A stretch of DNA of 64,000 nt from positions 142,326 to 206,325 of the forward strand of contig NZ_ANNU01000002.1 of NCBI RefSeq assembly GCF_000346615.1, written 5' to 3'. The DNA comes from Nafulsella turpanensis ZLM-10. GTDB taxonomy: Bacteria > Bacteroidota > Bacteroidia > Cytophagales > Cyclobacteriaceae. A program made the position numbers and the translations under genes. Positions within the stretch are counted from its first letter, which is position 1; each line of letters starts with the position of its first letter. A model generated the notes under the pieces. The model was not told the origin of the DNA and ran no database searches. It saw only the letters and a list, made by a program, of their open reading frames with translations. This document shows positions 8,813 to 18,251 of this stretch, piece after piece.

Positions 8813-9892
8813 CTATAATCCTAGCTGCCGTAAATCCCAGGTGGCTCCTGGCTTGTACTTCAGTTCTCCCCGCTCTAACTCCAGAGGAGAAGGTATATTA
8901 TTATGATACAACTGCCCTGTTCCCAGGCCCTGTGGTTTATCTACCGGGTAGCTAGCGGTAAACTGGCTAATGGCGTTCAGCCCGATATCCGATTCCAGGG
9001 CCGATGTCATCCACCAGCCAATTTTTCGCTCTTCTGCCATTTGTATCCATTGTCGGCAGGAGGCTATGCCCCCTAAAAGGGAAGGTTTTAGGATGATGAA
9101 GGAAGGTTTGATCTGATCCAGTAAGGCCGCTCCTTCCATTTCAACCTCAATCCCTATCAGCTCTTCGTCGAGCGCCACCTGAACCGGCGACAGCCGGCAT
9201 AGCTGCTCCATTGCAGCTGGCTGCCCGGCTTTAATGGGTTGTTCAATGGAATGGAGATCATATTGTGCTAACCGCCGGAGTTTATCCATTGCCTCATCCG
9301 GAGTAAAAGCCCCGTTGGCATCTACCCTTATGGTAATTTCGTCGGCAGAATAGTGCGTTCGTACTTCTTCCAGGATGGCACATTCCTCTTCAAAATGAAT
9401 GGCGCCGATTTTCATTTTCAAACATTGAAAACCCGCGGAAAGCTTTTGTTCCAGCCGCTCCTGCATCTGTTTTTTTTCTCCCATCCATATCAGGCCGTTA
9501 ATGGGCAGGGCCTGCTCCCCGCTTACGAAGGAATTTTTAAAAATTACTCTTCTGCCACCATGGAGCCAGTCCAGGAGAGCTGTTTCCAGGGCAAAGCAGA
9601 GGGAGGGCCATTCTGTACCGCAAATATTTCGGGCCAGCCATAAAGCGTTTTCTTCCGAAGCGGGAGCTTCTTCCATACTTACTTTATCACAAACTTCCTG
9701 CAGCTTTTCCTCCAGGTCGGGCCGGTCATCGATACTCAGTCCGGGCAGGGGTCCTGCTTCCCCTATCCCCTGCTTTTTGCCGTCACTGATTATAATATAG
9801 AAGCTTTTCTTCTCCTCCAGTACTCCTCTGGAGGTACCTGCCGGAAATTTAAAACGAAGCGTGTGGGTGGTATAGCGGGCACTTAATTTCAT
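8813..9892 (-). CDS. menC: o-Succinylbenzoate synthase
   Basis: A 359-aa enolase-superfamily enzyme. The catalytic and metal residues of the muconate-lactonizing subgroup are present: K-x-K at Lys159 and Lys161, Asp191 (DANGAF), Glu217 (EQP), Asp242 (DEE) and Lys269 (LKPSLLGG). The barrel end ESDIGLNAI is the form common in MenC of Bacteroidota. MenC dehydrates SHCHC to o-succinylbenzoate in menaquinone synthesis. No other men gene is in the window. The main alternative is an L-Ala-D/L-Glu epimerase, which has the same fold and residues; the KPSLLGG and ESDIGLNAI signatures favour MenC. Confidence 0.83.
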   Translation of the reverse strand: MKLSARYTTHTLRFKFPAGTSRGVLEEKKSFYIIISDGKKQGIGEAGPLPGLSIDDRPDLEEKLQEVCDKVSMEEAPASEENALWLARNICGTEWPSLCFALETALLDWLHGGRRVIFKNSFVSGEQALPINGLIWMGEKKQMQERLEQKLSAGFQCLKMKIGAIHFEEECAILEEVRTHYSADEITIRVDANGAFTPDEAMDKLRRLAQYDLHSIEQPIKAGQPAAMEQLCRLSPVQVALDEELIGIEVEMEGAALLDQIKPSFIILKPSLLGGIASCRQWIQMAEERKIGWWMTSALESDIGLNAISQFTASYPVDKPQGLGTGQLYHNNIPSPLELERGELKYKPGATWDLRQLGL

Positions 9893-10002
9893 GAGGAAGT
9901 TGGGAATAAAAGTAACATAAACAGTTGCAGCGGGTTATACAGGCATAGGTCCTGCCGGCGTACAAAAGCTGTGAATTTATTTAATTTTATACAATTTTCC
10001 AC

Positions 10003-10010
10003 TAAATTTG
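10003..10010 (+). promoter_or_regulatory. Candidate -7 element of the ppa promoter
   Basis: TAAATTTG matches the Bacteroidota housekeeping -7 consensus TAnnTTTG exactly. It lies 46 bases before the ppa start. No clear -33 TTTG is found at the expected spacing. Confidence 0.5.
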
Positions 10011-10056
10011 CAGCCCCATTTTAGATAGTCATCCAAAATAATCTATTATAAAAAAG

Positions 10057-10563
10057 ATGAGTGATAAGAACGATTTTACAATTGATGTAGTAGTGGAAAT
10101 CCCTAAGGGGAGCCGTAACAAATACGAGTACGATTACGAGAAAAAGATGATCCGCTACGACCGCATGATTTTTTCATCCATGCACTACCCAAGCGATTAT
10201 GGCTTTGTTCCTGAGACACTTGCTGAAGACGGCGATGCCCTCGATGCGCTGGTGTTGGTTTCCGAGCCCACTTTCCCGGGTTGCTTAATTGAGGTCCGCC
10301 CGATTGGTCTCTTCCGGATGCGCGATGAAAAAGGGCCGGATGCCAAGCTACTGTGTGTACCCACCAGCGACCCTATCTGGAATTCGCTGACAGACCTGAG
10401 CCAAGTAAATGAGCACCTTAAAAATGAGATCGAGCACTTCTTCCAGGTTTACAAAGACCTTGAAAAGAAAAAAGTGGGGATTGAAGGCTGGGAAAGTAAA
10501 GAGCAGGCCTTAAATATTATAAAGGAATCTCAGAAAAGATACCTGGAAAACAATTCAAAATAA
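10057..10563 (+). CDS. ppa: Inorganic pyrophosphatase (family I)
   Basis: A 168-aa cytosolic Mg-dependent enzyme that hydrolyses pyrophosphate and drives biosynthetic reactions. It has the family I motifs: EIPKGSRNKYEYD (14-26), MHYPSDYGFVPET (42-54) and the metal triad DGDALD at 58-63 (Asp58, Asp60, Asp63). The usual Pro of the D-x-D-P-x-D pattern is Ala61. The length is normal for the hexameric bacterial type. A TAAATTTG promoter element lies upstream, and a terminator-like structure separates it from queA. Confidence 0.96.
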   Translation: MSDKNDFTIDVVVEIPKGSRNKYEYDYEKKMIRYDRMIFSSMHYPSDYGFVPETLAEDGDALDALVLVSEPTFPGCLIEVRPIGLFRMRDEKGPDAKLLCVPTSDPIWNSLTDLSQVNEHLKNEIEHFFQVYKDLEKKKVGIEGWESKEQALNIIKESQKRYLENNSK

Positions 10564-10570
10564 AGAATTT

Positions 10571-10640
10571 CCGGAGGCTGCTTTTTAAACGACTACAGGC
10601 ATTAACCCTCCGGCAGTCAGGAAAAGAGCAGCCTTTTCTT
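10571..10640 (+). terminator. Terminator or attenuator-like alternative hairpins between ppa and queA
   Basis: Two mutually exclusive pairings share AGG at 10575-10577. One is CCGGAGG (10571-10577) with CCTCCGG (10607-10613). The other is AGGCTGCT (10575-10582) with AGCAGCCT (10627-10634), which is followed by TTTTCTTTTAATTTT and would act as a terminator. It may simply end ppa transcription. The competing stem makes a regulated read-through into queA possible (inference). Confidence 0.6.
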
Positions 10641-10660
10641 TTAATTTTATTTCCTCCCCC

Positions 10661-11884
10661 ATGAACCCTTCCTCCCCTTCCCTCTTTGCGGACATCCTCT
10701 TAGCAGATTACCGCTACCATTTACCGGAAGAAGCCATTGCAAAATACCCGCTGGGCGAACGGGACCAGAGCAAACTGCTGCTCTACCGGAAGGGAAGCAT
10801 CCATCATCAGCAGTTTTCTGAAATCCCTGACCTGCTGCCGGAAAACAGTCTCCTGTTTTTCAATAACACCCGTGTTATTCCGGCCCGTATGTTCTTCAGG
10901 AAGGAAAGCGGCGCACAGATAGAGATTTTCCTCCTCCAGCCTGCTGCACCCGATGTTTTAATTAGCGAACTGCTCGCGGAAGAAAAACAATGCCGCTGGA
11001 AGTGCATGATTGGCAATTTAAAGCGCTGGAAGGAAAATACTGAACTGGAAAAAACATTAACCGTAGAAGGGCAGGCCGTAAAAGTAAGGGCACGGCTCGA
11101 AAATCGTTCCGAAGGCATTGTTCATTTTCAGTGGGACCAGACGCTTCCTTTTGCTGCCCTGGTTGAAACGGGTGGAGAAATACCCCTCCCCCCTTACCTG
11201 AACCGCAAGCCCGAAGAAAGCGATAAGCCCCGCTACCAGACCGTTTACAGCAAAGAAGCGGGTGCAGTGGCAGCTCCCACGGCAGGGCTTCATTTTACCC
11301 AGGCCATTCTCAACCGCCTGGCGCAAAAAGATATTCAGGCCCATTACCTGACGCTGCATGTCAGCGCTGGTACTTTTCGGCCCATAAAAGATTCAGTGGC
11401 CGAGCACCCCATGCACCGGGAACAGATCATAATTCGCCGCCAGAATATCGAGGCGCTGTTATCGGCCAAAGGGCCACTCATTGCCGTAGGCACCACCTCC
11501 ATGCGAACCCTGGAAAGCCTGTACTGGTATGGAGTAAAACTTCTTTCTAAACCCGATGCTCCTTTTTTTATAAGCAAAGAAGAAGCCTATACTTATCCGG
11601 AAGATAAACTTCCCCTTCCAAAGCAGGCTCTTGAGGCTGTTTTAAGCAAGATGGAAGCAGAAGGAAAAGAAGAAATCTGGGGAGAGACAGAAATATTTAT
11701 CGTACCTGGTTACCAGTTCAGGCTGGTAAAAGGACTGGTAACCAATTTTCACCAGCCGGAAAGTACCCTGGTATTGCTCATTGCCGCTTTTATTGGGCCG
11801 GATTGGAAAAAGGTTTACCAGGAGGCACTATCCGGGGGATACCGCTTTCTTAGCTATGGCGATTCTTCTCTTTTATTACCATAA
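10661..11884 (+). CDS. queA: tRNA preQ1(34) S-adenosylmethionine ribosyltransferase-isomerase
   Basis: A 407-aa enzyme that transfers the ribosyl moiety of SAM to preQ1 in the wobble position of GUN tRNAs, making epoxyqueuosine. Family landmarks are seen in order: YHLPEEAIAKYPLGERDQSK near the N-terminus, LLFFNNTRVIPAR, APTAGLHFT in the middle, LHVSAGTFRPI, AVGTTSMRTLES and, near the end, LVTNFHQPESTLVLLIAAFIG. The length is above the usual ~350 aa because of insertions in the central region. The two tRNA-Asp (GUC) genes in this window encode a natural substrate class. It may be controlled by the alternative hairpins in its leader. Confidence 0.96.
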   Translation: MNPSSPSLFADILLADYRYHLPEEAIAKYPLGERDQSKLLLYRKGSIHHQQFSEIPDLLPENSLLFFNNTRVIPARMFFRKESGAQIEIFLLQPAAPDVLISELLAEEKQCRWKCMIGNLKRWKENTELEKTLTVEGQAVKVRARLENRSEGIVHFQWDQTLPFAALVETGGEIPLPPYLNRKPEESDKPRYQTVYSKEAGAVAAPTAGLHFTQAILNRLAQKDIQAHYLTLHVSAGTFRPIKDSVAEHPMHREQIIIRRQNIEALLSAKGPLIAVGTTSMRTLESLYWYGVKLLSKPDAPFFISKEEAYTYPEDKLPLPKQALEAVLSKMEAEGKEEIWGETEIFIVPGYQFRLVKGLVTNFHQPESTLVLLIAAFIGPDWKKVYQEALSGGYRFLSYGDSSLLLP

Positions 11885-11929
11885 GCTTCTTCCACTTATG
11901 GAATATTTGTAAATTAGGTCGAGCGTAAA

Positions 11930-12813
11930 ATGGAAGAGATTTTTCAATACTTTAAGGAATTTGGTTTAGGGATATTCGATATCCTGAATGCTCCTTTTGC
12001 TACTTTAGGATCTACCGAAATCAGCATTAACTCGCTGATTTATTTTATCTTCTCCATTTTTCTGCTGCTTTTTGTCGCTAAAAAAACGCGGCAGTTCCTG
12101 GTGAACAGGATTCTCAGCAGGACAAAACTGGACACGGGTATCAGCCAGTCTATTGGCACCATTGCCCGCTATACCATTATCATCCTCGGGCTGGTTATTA
12201 TTTTCCAGTCTGCCGGCCTGGATCTTTCTGCCCTGGGTGTTATAGCCGGTGCTTTGGGTGTGGGTATTGGTTTTGGCCTTCAGAATATTACCAACAACTT
12301 TATTTCTGGTCTTATCATTCTGCTGGAGCGCCCCATTAAAGTAGGCGATAGGGTGGAAGTGGGAGATACCAACGGAGATGTGGTTAAAATAGCTGCCAGG
12401 GCCACCACCATCATTACCAATGACAACATCTCTATCATCATCCCTAATTCAGAATTTATTTCGAACAGGGTAACGAACTGGAGCCATAACAACCGCATGG
12501 TCAGGTTTCGCTTTCCTGTAGGAGTGGCGTATAAAGAAGATCCGGAAAAAATAAGAGAGCTTTTACTCGCCGTCGCCTCCGAGCTGAAGGAATTTTAAAA
12601 AGCCCTGCTCCCAGCCTTATGTTTACCGCTTATGGCGACAACTCCCTCAACTTTGAATTGTGGGTCTGGACCATTAAGTATACCAACAGACCTCAGGTGT
12701 TAAAGAGCGAGCTTTACTTCCGCATCTTTAACGCTTTCAAAGAGAATAGCGTGGAAATTCCTTTCCCTCAGCGGGACCTCCACCTTCGCTCCGGATTCGA
12801 TAAGCTGCAGTAA
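11930..12813 (+). pseudogene. MscS-family mechanosensitive channel interrupted by a one-base frameshift
   Basis: The first frame (11930-12598, 222 aa) encodes two or three membrane helices and the MscS pore motif region (GALGVGIGFGLQNITNNFISG), then the beta domain with PNSEFISNRVTNWS. It stops after SELKEF. The missing C-terminal domain continues in the -1 frame, reading AEGILKSPAPS then MFTAYGDNSLNFELWVW, up to 12813. Adding one G at the GAG/CTG junction near 12583 restores a protein of about 294 aa, a normal small MscS length. This is either a true null allele, a phase-variable site or a sequence error. The remaining coding constraint on both sides suggests the break is recent or artefactual. 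Confidence 0.88.
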
Positions 12814-12908
12814 ATACCCTGTTGCGGCTAAGCAGCTCCTCTGCAACCCGCTTTTCTTCCTTCCGTATAATAGGATATCATTTTTTGTTTAATTGAAATT
12901 TTTTAATT

Positions 12909-13370
12909 ATGGAAGATAAATCAAATAATAAAGTGGAAGCTGTAGATGTGCTTAATCACCTGCTGGAAAGAAATTATGATGCAGAGAAGGGGTACAAGAA
13001 AGCAGCCGAAGATATTGACAATTCACTGCTTAAGGATTTCTTCAGAGATTATTCAGGCCAGCGCTATACTTTTGGCCATGAAATAAAAGAAGAAATTCGC
13101 CGAATGAATGGCGAGCCCGAAAAAGGAAGTAGTGTAAAAGGTGATTTGCACAGAACCTGGATTGACGTTAAAAGCCTGCTGACAGGTAAAGACAATGAAG
13201 CAGTGGTAAAAGAGTGTATTCGTGGGGAAACCACTGCTCTGGAAGATTATGAAGATGCCTTGCGCCGTACAGACCTTCCGCCAACAACACGCGAAGTTGT
13301 GCAGCGTCAGCACGACCAGATTCAGGGAGCGGTAAACCGCCTGAACCAGATCCAGAACACGCTGAAATAG
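12909..13370 (+). CDS. Four-helix-bundle (DUF2383, PA2169-like) protein
   Basis: A 153-aa soluble protein with the ferritin-like four-helix layout of the DUF2383 family: LNHLLERNYDAEKGYKKAAED in helix 1, FFRDYSGQRYTFGHEIKEEI in helix 2, and CIRGETTALEDYEDAL followed by REVVQRQHDQI in helices 3 and 4. Members are often linked to general stress responses. The conserved Glu and His residues resemble ferritin ligands, but metal binding is unproven. No partner gene is adjacent, and a strong terminator follows. The family call is firm; the function is unknown. Confidence 0.85.
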   Translation: MEDKSNNKVEAVDVLNHLLERNYDAEKGYKKAAEDIDNSLLKDFFRDYSGQRYTFGHEIKEEIRRMNGEPEKGSSVKGDLHRTWIDVKSLLTGKDNEAVVKECIRGETTALEDYEDALRRTDLPPTTREVVQRQHDQIQGAVNRLNQIQNTLK

Positions 13371-13422
13371 AGAAACAGTAAGCTGATTGAAATCCAAAAC
13401 AAAATCAGCAATCAACTATCGC

Positions 13423-13455
13423 AAAGCTCCGGAGTAATTTCCGGAGCTTTTTGCT
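13423..13455 (+). terminator. Terminator after the DUF2383 gene
   Basis: A 10-bp stem (AAAGCTCCGG at 13423-13432 with CCGGAGCTTT at 13441-13450) and an 8-base loop, followed by TTGCTTTTT. Confidence 0.9.
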
Positions 13456-13513
13456 TTTTAGGTTCTTCCATTCAAAAAACAGGCTCCCCGCCTCCTATTA
13501 CGGCAGATATGAT

Positions 13514-13521
13514 TATATTTG
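13514..13521 (+). promoter_or_regulatory. Candidate -7 element of the tyrS promoter
   Basis: TATATTTG is an exact TAnnTTTG match, 41 bases before the tyrS ATG. No convincing -33 element is seen. Confidence 0.45.
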
Positions 13522-13562
13522 CCTCCTGACCATTTGCTCTGTAATATAATTTGAATTCACAC

Positions 13563-14840
13563 ATGAAGGACCTGATAGCTGAACTGCGCTGGAGAGGCAT
13601 GATCCAGGACATGACTCCCGGAACCGAAGAACAATTGAAAAAGGAAATGACCCATGCCTATATTGGCTTTGACCCTACTGCCGATTCGCTGCACATTGGC
13701 AACCTGGCCACTATCATGCTCCTGAAACAATTGCAGCTGGCCGGCCATAAGCCGTATGCCCTGGTAGGCGGTGCTACCGGCATGATTGGGGACCCTTCCT
13801 TTAAAAATGCTGAAAGAAACCTCCTCGATGAAGACACCCTCCGCCACAACCAGGAAGGTATTCATAAGCAGCTGCACCGCTTCCTTGACTTTGGGGAAGC
13901 CCCCAATGCAGCTGTAATGCTCAATAATTACGATTGGTTTAAGGAGTTCAGCTTCCTTGGCTTCCTGCGCGATGTAGGAAAGCATATTACCATTAACTAT
14001 ATGACCTCGAAAGATTCGGTTAAAAAGCGCCTGGAATCCGGCCTTTCCTTTACCGAGTTTTCTTACCAGCTCCTGCAGGGCTATGACTTTTATTACCTGA
14101 ACAAAAACATGGGCATAAAACTGCAAATGGGAGGCTCCGATCAGTGGGGCAATATTACCACCGGAACAGAACTTATCCGGCGCATGTCAGGCGGAGAGGC
14201 GCATGCCCTCACTACCCCCCTTCTCACCAAAGCCGATGGCACCAAATTTGGCAAATCGGAAGGTGGCAATGTCTGGCTGGATCCGGAACGGACCTCTCCT
14301 TACCAGTTTTACCAGTTCTGGCTCAATGTGCGCGACGAAGACCTTCCCCGCCTGCTTCGGGTATATACCTTGTTCAGCGAAGAAGAAATTATAGGTCTTG
14401 AGCAGAATCCAAACCCGAATGAAGCTAAGCGGGAGCTGGCCCGGGAGGTAACCACACGGGTACATTCCGAAAAAGAATACCTGCAGGCGGTAAAAGCCTC
14501 CAACATCCTCTTTGGTCGCTCCACCGTCGAAGACCTGCAGGACATTGATGAGAGAACCCTCCTGCAGGTATTTGAAGGAGTTCCGCAGGTAAGTCTTACC
14601 AAAGATGCCCTCTCGGCAGCCCAGGATTATGCCGAACTGCTGTCGGAAACCACCCAGGGTCTTATTTTCTCTTCAAAAGGTGAAGCCCGCCGAATGATCA
14701 AGGGAGGAGGCGTTAGTATTAATAAAGTAAAAGTGGAAGATGCCAACCGTACGCCTGAGACTCATCTTCTCCAGGGAAAATACCTTTTAGTGCAGAAAGG
14801 AAAGAAAAACTATTACCTCATTTCCGTAGTTGAAGGATAA
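13563..14840 (+). CDS. tyrS: Tyrosyl-tRNA synthetase
   Basis: A class I aminoacyl-tRNA synthetase that charges tRNA-Tyr. I use the ATG at 13563 (425 aa); a TTG four codons earlier is unlikely. The HIGH signature is HIGN at 44-47 and the KMSKS signature is KFGKS at 228-232. GGSDQWGN lies in the tyrosine-binding region. A C-terminal S4 RNA-binding domain (about 355-425, [18 protein letters not shown]) is present. All features are those of a full-length bacterial TyrRS. Confidence 0.97.
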   Translation: MKDLIAELRWRGMIQDMTPGTEEQLKKEMTHAYIGFDPTADSLHIGNLATIMLLKQLQLAGHKPYALVGGATGMIGDPSFKNAERNLLDEDTLRHNQEGIHKQLHRFLDFGEAPNAAVMLNNYDWFKEFSFLGFLRDVGKHITINYMTSKDSVKKRLESGLSFTEFSYQLLQGYDFYYLNKNMGIKLQMGGSDQWGNITTGTELIRRMSGGEAHALTTPLLTKADGTKFGKSEGGNVWLDPERTSPYQFYQFWLNVRDEDLPRLLRVYTLFSEEEIIGLEQNPNPNEAKRELAREVTTRVHSEKEYLQAVKASNILFGRSTVEDLQDIDERTLLQVFEGVPQVSLTKDALSAAQDYAELLSETTQGLIFSSKGEARRMIKGGGVSINKVKVEDANRTPETHLLQGKYLLVQKGKKNYYLISVVEG

Positions 14841-14954
14841 AACATTTTAACCTAAATGCCTTATTAGCCTGAAAGTACATTACCTGCAAGTGCTCCAACA
14901 GAGGTGGTTCTGTACCCAGGAGAGCAAAGAGGCCTGTTTTATCACTTTTACCCA

Positions 14955-15857
14955 ATGGAAGATTTACCAAGGATAGATGAGCTAAAGAAGTTTCTTTTTG
15001 TCATTAATCCTATTGCCGGTGAGCGTGATAAAGAAGAATTTCAGTCCCAGATTGAAGAGCTGAGCTTAACTTACAACTGGCTGTACAGAATTTATCTGAC
15101 AACCGGTGAAGATGATGCAGAGCAGATAAAGGAGCTTCTGCAACATTTTAATCCAGAGCTTGTAATTGCCGTAGGAGGAGATGGAACCGTAAATATGGTG
15201 GCTGAGCTTTTAGCCGGCACTAAAATAGCTTTAGGGATTGTACCTGCCGGCTCAGGAAATGGCTTATCTAAAGATTTAAATATTCCGCAAAATGACCAGG
15301 ACGGGGCATTTAACCAGCTCCTGCATGGCCATATTGCCATGATAGATACTTTATGGGCCAATGAGCATTTTTTTATGCACCTGGCCGACATTGGCTTTAA
15401 TGCCCATATCGTGAAGCTGTTCAGCAGAAGCAAGAGCAGAGGACTACTTACCTACATTCGCTTTGTACTGAAGGAATTTTCCAGCTACCCCACGAATTAT
15501 TACGAAATTGAAACAGATAACGGGAGCTTTAAAGGAAATGCCTTTATGATTACGGTAGCCAACTCTAATCGATTTGGTAGTAATCTCACCATAAACCCGG
15601 ATGGAAACTGGTCGGACGGGCAGTTTGAGGTGGTCATTATTAAGCGGTTTCCTAAAAAGGAGGCTTTTATGCTGTTCTTCCGCCTGCTAACCAAAAAGAT
15701 TAAGTTCTCTCCCCACTGCATTATTTTACGCTGCACCAGGGCCACCATCCACTGCGAAAAGAAAAAGACCCTGCAATACGACGGAGAGGTAGCTGGCAAG
15801 GTTACCAAAGTAGATTTCAAAATAAAGCCCCGCAACCTCAGGATTATCGTTCCTTAA
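14955..15857 (+). CDS. Diacylglycerol/sphingosine kinase-family lipid kinase
   Basis: A 300-aa ATP-dependent lipid kinase of the DagK/YegS fold. The ATP-binding motif GGDGT is at 74-78 and GSGNGLSKDL follows. A GTG at 14904 would add 17 residues with no homology value, so the ATG at 14955 is preferred. The substrate is probably diacylglycerol, a related glycerolipid or a sphingoid base; several Bacteroidota make sphingolipids, so the latter is possible. It converges on a PlsC-type acyltransferase and lies beside a patatin-like phospholipase, which gives a lipid-metabolism neighbourhood (inference from position). Confidence 0.88.
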   Translation: MEDLPRIDELKKFLFVINPIAGERDKEEFQSQIEELSLTYNWLYRIYLTTGEDDAEQIKELLQHFNPELVIAVGGDGTVNMVAELLAGTKIALGIVPAGSGNGLSKDLNIPQNDQDGAFNQLLHGHIAMIDTLWANEHFFMHLADIGFNAHIVKLFSRSKSRGLLTYIRFVLKEFSSYPTNYYEIETDNGSFKGNAFMITVANSNRFGSNLTINPDGNWSDGQFEVVIIKRFPKKEAFMLFFRLLTKKIKFSPHCIILRCTRATIHCEKKKTLQYDGEVAGKVTKVDFKIKPRNLRIIVP

Positions 15858-15892
15858 GCTGCGAGGCTATCCTATTTTAATGCGACCTGAAC

Positions 15893-16513
15893 CTATCCCG
15901 CTTTTACCACGGAAGGAGATTTGTAGGTCATATCCATCCGACTTATGTCAACGCCTTTTTCCGGGTATTTTCCTTTTATCTGATCGTAAAACTCCAGGAT
16001 CTTCACCATGTCGGCCTGTAAATCGCCCGATGGAAAAATTACAGGACCAATGCCGGCATGTTTTTTAGAATAGTCGAGATAGCCGCAAACAATCGGTACC
16101 TGCGCCCGAAGGGCCACCTGGTAAAAACCCGTTTTCCATTTCTTCACAAACTTACGGGTAGCCTCGGGGGTAACCATAACCACCAGCTCGTCGCGCTCAT
16201 TAAAAAGTTTGGCCATGGCATGCACCATACTCCCCTGCCCTCTGCGGTGGGCTTTGGTTTTATCGCGCTCAACAGGAATCGCTCCCAACCATTTTAATAT
16301 GATATTGAGCGGAAAGTAGCGCATCATTTCTGCCTTAATCGTATAGCGCAGCGGTATACCCATGATGTAAAAGGCCGTACGGGCATAAAATAAATCCCAG
16401 TTACTGGTATGCGGACCGGCAATCATCACACACTTTTTCACATCGGCAGGCAATTTCCCCACGACTTTCCAGCCGGTAAGGGTAAAAAGAAAATGAGCAA
16501 GAGGTTTTAGCAT
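15893..16513 (-). CDS. PlsC-type 1-acyl-glycerol-3-phosphate acyltransferase
   Basis: A 206-aa membrane-associated acyltransferase. The catalytic HxxxxD motif is His35-Asp40 (HTSNWD), followed by GAIPVERDK and PEATR, corresponding to acyltransferase motifs II and III. The short form lacks an N-terminal membrane anchor beyond a weak hydrophobic start. It could acylate lysophosphatidate or another lipid head group. The exact acceptor is not readable. The patatin-like gene lies 77 bases upstream on the same strand. Confidence 0.82.
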   Translation of the reverse strand: MLKPLAHFLFTLTGWKVVGKLPADVKKCVMIAGPHTSNWDLFYARTAFYIMGIPLRYTIKAEMMRYFPLNIILKWLGAIPVERDKTKAHRRGQGSMVHAMAKLFNERDELVVMVTPEATRKFVKKWKTGFYQVALRAQVPIVCGYLDYSKKHAGIGPVIFPSGDLQADMVKILEFYDQIKGKYPEKGVDISRMDMTYKSPSVVKAG

Positions 16514-16590
16514 AAATCTTTTCTATCTCTACAGTAATCTTTGTTTCTATAACAATTAAAGGCTCCAATTGTGACCATAATCAAGAACTT

Positions 16591-17346
16591 TTATTCCAGC
16601 TCTTCCATAATTACCGGCATTTGCTCCTTTATCCAGGCATAGCTTTGAGTAAAAATTTCTTCTGTTTTCTTAAAATCAAATACCTTTACCTTCTTCAGGA
16701 AATCAGGCTCCAAAAATACATCGCAAAGTCCTTTTCTTTGCTCTACATTGGCATTAATTGTCAGAAGAAAAGTTCTTTCCATCAATCCTTTAATGTGGAA
16801 CTGGCTAAAATCTTCATCGACCGGATTGGTATGAATGCCCAAAACCTTATCACAACTCCATTTCAGCGGCTCTACGGGGAGGTTATTGATAAGACCTCCA
16901 TCAATATATAACTCCCCATCTACCTTTACAGGATGGAAAATGACCGGAAGGCAACAAGACGCAAGCACTGCAGCTTTAAGCGGTCCTTTGGAAAAGAAAG
17001 TGGTCTTTCCCGAGCGGACCTGCGTAGCCGCCACCACCAGCGGCACCTTCAGTTCTTCGAAAGTTTCTGGCAGGTGTGGCAGGCAAAAAGAGAGCGCCTT
17101 TTCCACATCCAGCAATCCACGAAAGCTAAAAGCAGGTCTGATAGCAGAAAAGATCTGGGTTTGAAGCAAGAGCTCCAATATCTCTTCCGGCTCCTTTCCG
17201 GCGGCCAGTAAAGCTGCGGCCAGGGCACCTGCACTGGAGCCGGTGTATTCGCCGGCCATAACCCCCTCTTCCTGCAGGCCTTTAATAATACCCAGGTGGG
17301 CTATGCAACGAATGCCCCCACCAGATAAAGCGATTCCTAATTTCAT
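16591..17346 (-). CDS. Patatin-like phospholipase
   Basis: A 251-aa cytosolic acyl hydrolase of the bacterial patatin (RssA-like) family. The oxyanion loop SGGGIR is at 8-13, the nucleophile is Ser38 in GSSAG (36-40), and the dyad Asp is Asp149 in DGG (149-151). There is no signal peptide or outer-membrane domain. It starts 4 bases after the stop of the MBL-fold hydrolase gene, so the two are almost certainly co-transcribed and translationally coupled. The substrate is presumably a phospholipid or lysophospholipid. Confidence 0.9.
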   Translation of the reverse strand: MKLGIALSGGGIRCIAHLGIIKGLQEEGVMAGEYTGSSAGALAAALLAAGKEPEEILELLLQTQIFSAIRPAFSFRGLLDVEKALSFCLPHLPETFEELKVPLVVAATQVRSGKTTFFSKGPLKAAVLASCCLPVIFHPVKVDGELYIDGGLINNLPVEPLKWSCDKVLGIHTNPVDEDFSQFHIKGLMERTFLLTINANVEQRKGLCDVFLEPDFLKKVKVFDFKKTEEIFTQSYAWIKEQMPVIMEELE

Positions 17347-17350
17347 TCGC

Positions 17351-18196
17351 TTACAGATCTGCCAGGCGAAAGGTCTCTTTCAGTCTAACTCCTTTTTCAG
17401 TATGCTGTACGGTGCAGCATTCGTTCTCCGGATCATGCTCAAAGAACAGCACCCATTCCTCATCGGCTGCCTGCTGCAGAATCCGCTCTTTTTCTTCCAG
17501 AGTTAAGAGGGGGCGGGTATCATAGCCCATTACATAGGGCAGAGGAATATGACCAATGGAAGGCAACAGATCGGCCATGTAAACAAGGGTTCTTCCTTTA
17601 TACTGAAGCTTCGGAAGCATCTGGTGATCGGTATGACCATTTACATACAAAACCTCCATGCCCGGCAGGGGCATCGGTTGATCATTGGAAATAAAATGAA
17701 GATGCCCGCTTTCTTCCATCGGAAGAATGTTTTCTTTTAGAAAGGAGGCTTTTTCCCTGGCATTCGGGTGGACTGCCCACTCCCAATGTTCTTTATTGCT
17801 CCAGTAGCGGGCATTCTTAAACACCAGCTCTAACTTTTCCTTATTATCATCAACATAGGCCACTCCTCCGCCACAATGGTCGAAGTGGAGGTGGGTAAGA
17901 AACATATCGGTGATATCGGCCGCCGCAAAACCAGCCTTGTGCAGCGACTTATGCAGAGAGTCCTCTCCATGAAGGTAATAATGGCTGAAGAATTTGGCAT
18001 CCTGTTTATCTCCTATACCATTGTCAATCAACATAAGCCGGTTACCATCCTCCACCAGGAGGCAGCGCATAGCCCAGCGGCACATATTATTTTCATCGGC
18101 CGGATTGGTTCTTTGCCACAAAGCTTTTGGAACAACCCCAAACATGGCACCCCCATCTAATTTAAAATAACCTGCATTGATAATGTGTAGCTTCAT
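17351..18196 (-). CDS. Metallo-beta-lactamase-fold hydrolase
   Basis: A 281-aa cytosolic MBL-fold enzyme. The first zinc motif THLHFDH is at residues 101-107, preceded by a long loop and MLIDNGIGD. The ATG at 18196 starts at the first beta strand (MKLHIINAGYF); a TTG 54 bases upstream would add an unlikely extension. The fold resembles the quorum-quenching lactonase and RNase Z/glyoxalase II groups, and the substrate is unknown. It is followed at 4 bases by the patatin-like gene. It is separated from accA upstream by a terminator. Confidence 0.87.
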   Translation of the reverse strand: MKLHIINAGYFKLDGGAMFGVVPKALWQRTNPADENNMCRWAMRCLLVEDGNRLMLIDNGIGDKQDAKFFSHYYLHGEDSLHKSLHKAGFAAADITDMFLTHLHFDHCGGGVAYVDDNKEKLELVFKNARYWSNKEHWEWAVHPNAREKASFLKENILPMEESGHLHFISNDQPMPLPGMEVLYVNGHTDHQMLPKLQYKGRTLVYMADLLPSIGHIPLPYVMGYDTRPLLTLEEKERILQQAADEEWVLFFEHDPENECCTVQHTEKGVRLKETFRLADL

Positions 18197-18251
18197 AAGT
18201 AAAAAATAAGTTTTTACAATTCCCCTAGTAGGCCTTTTTGCTTTAAACAAT

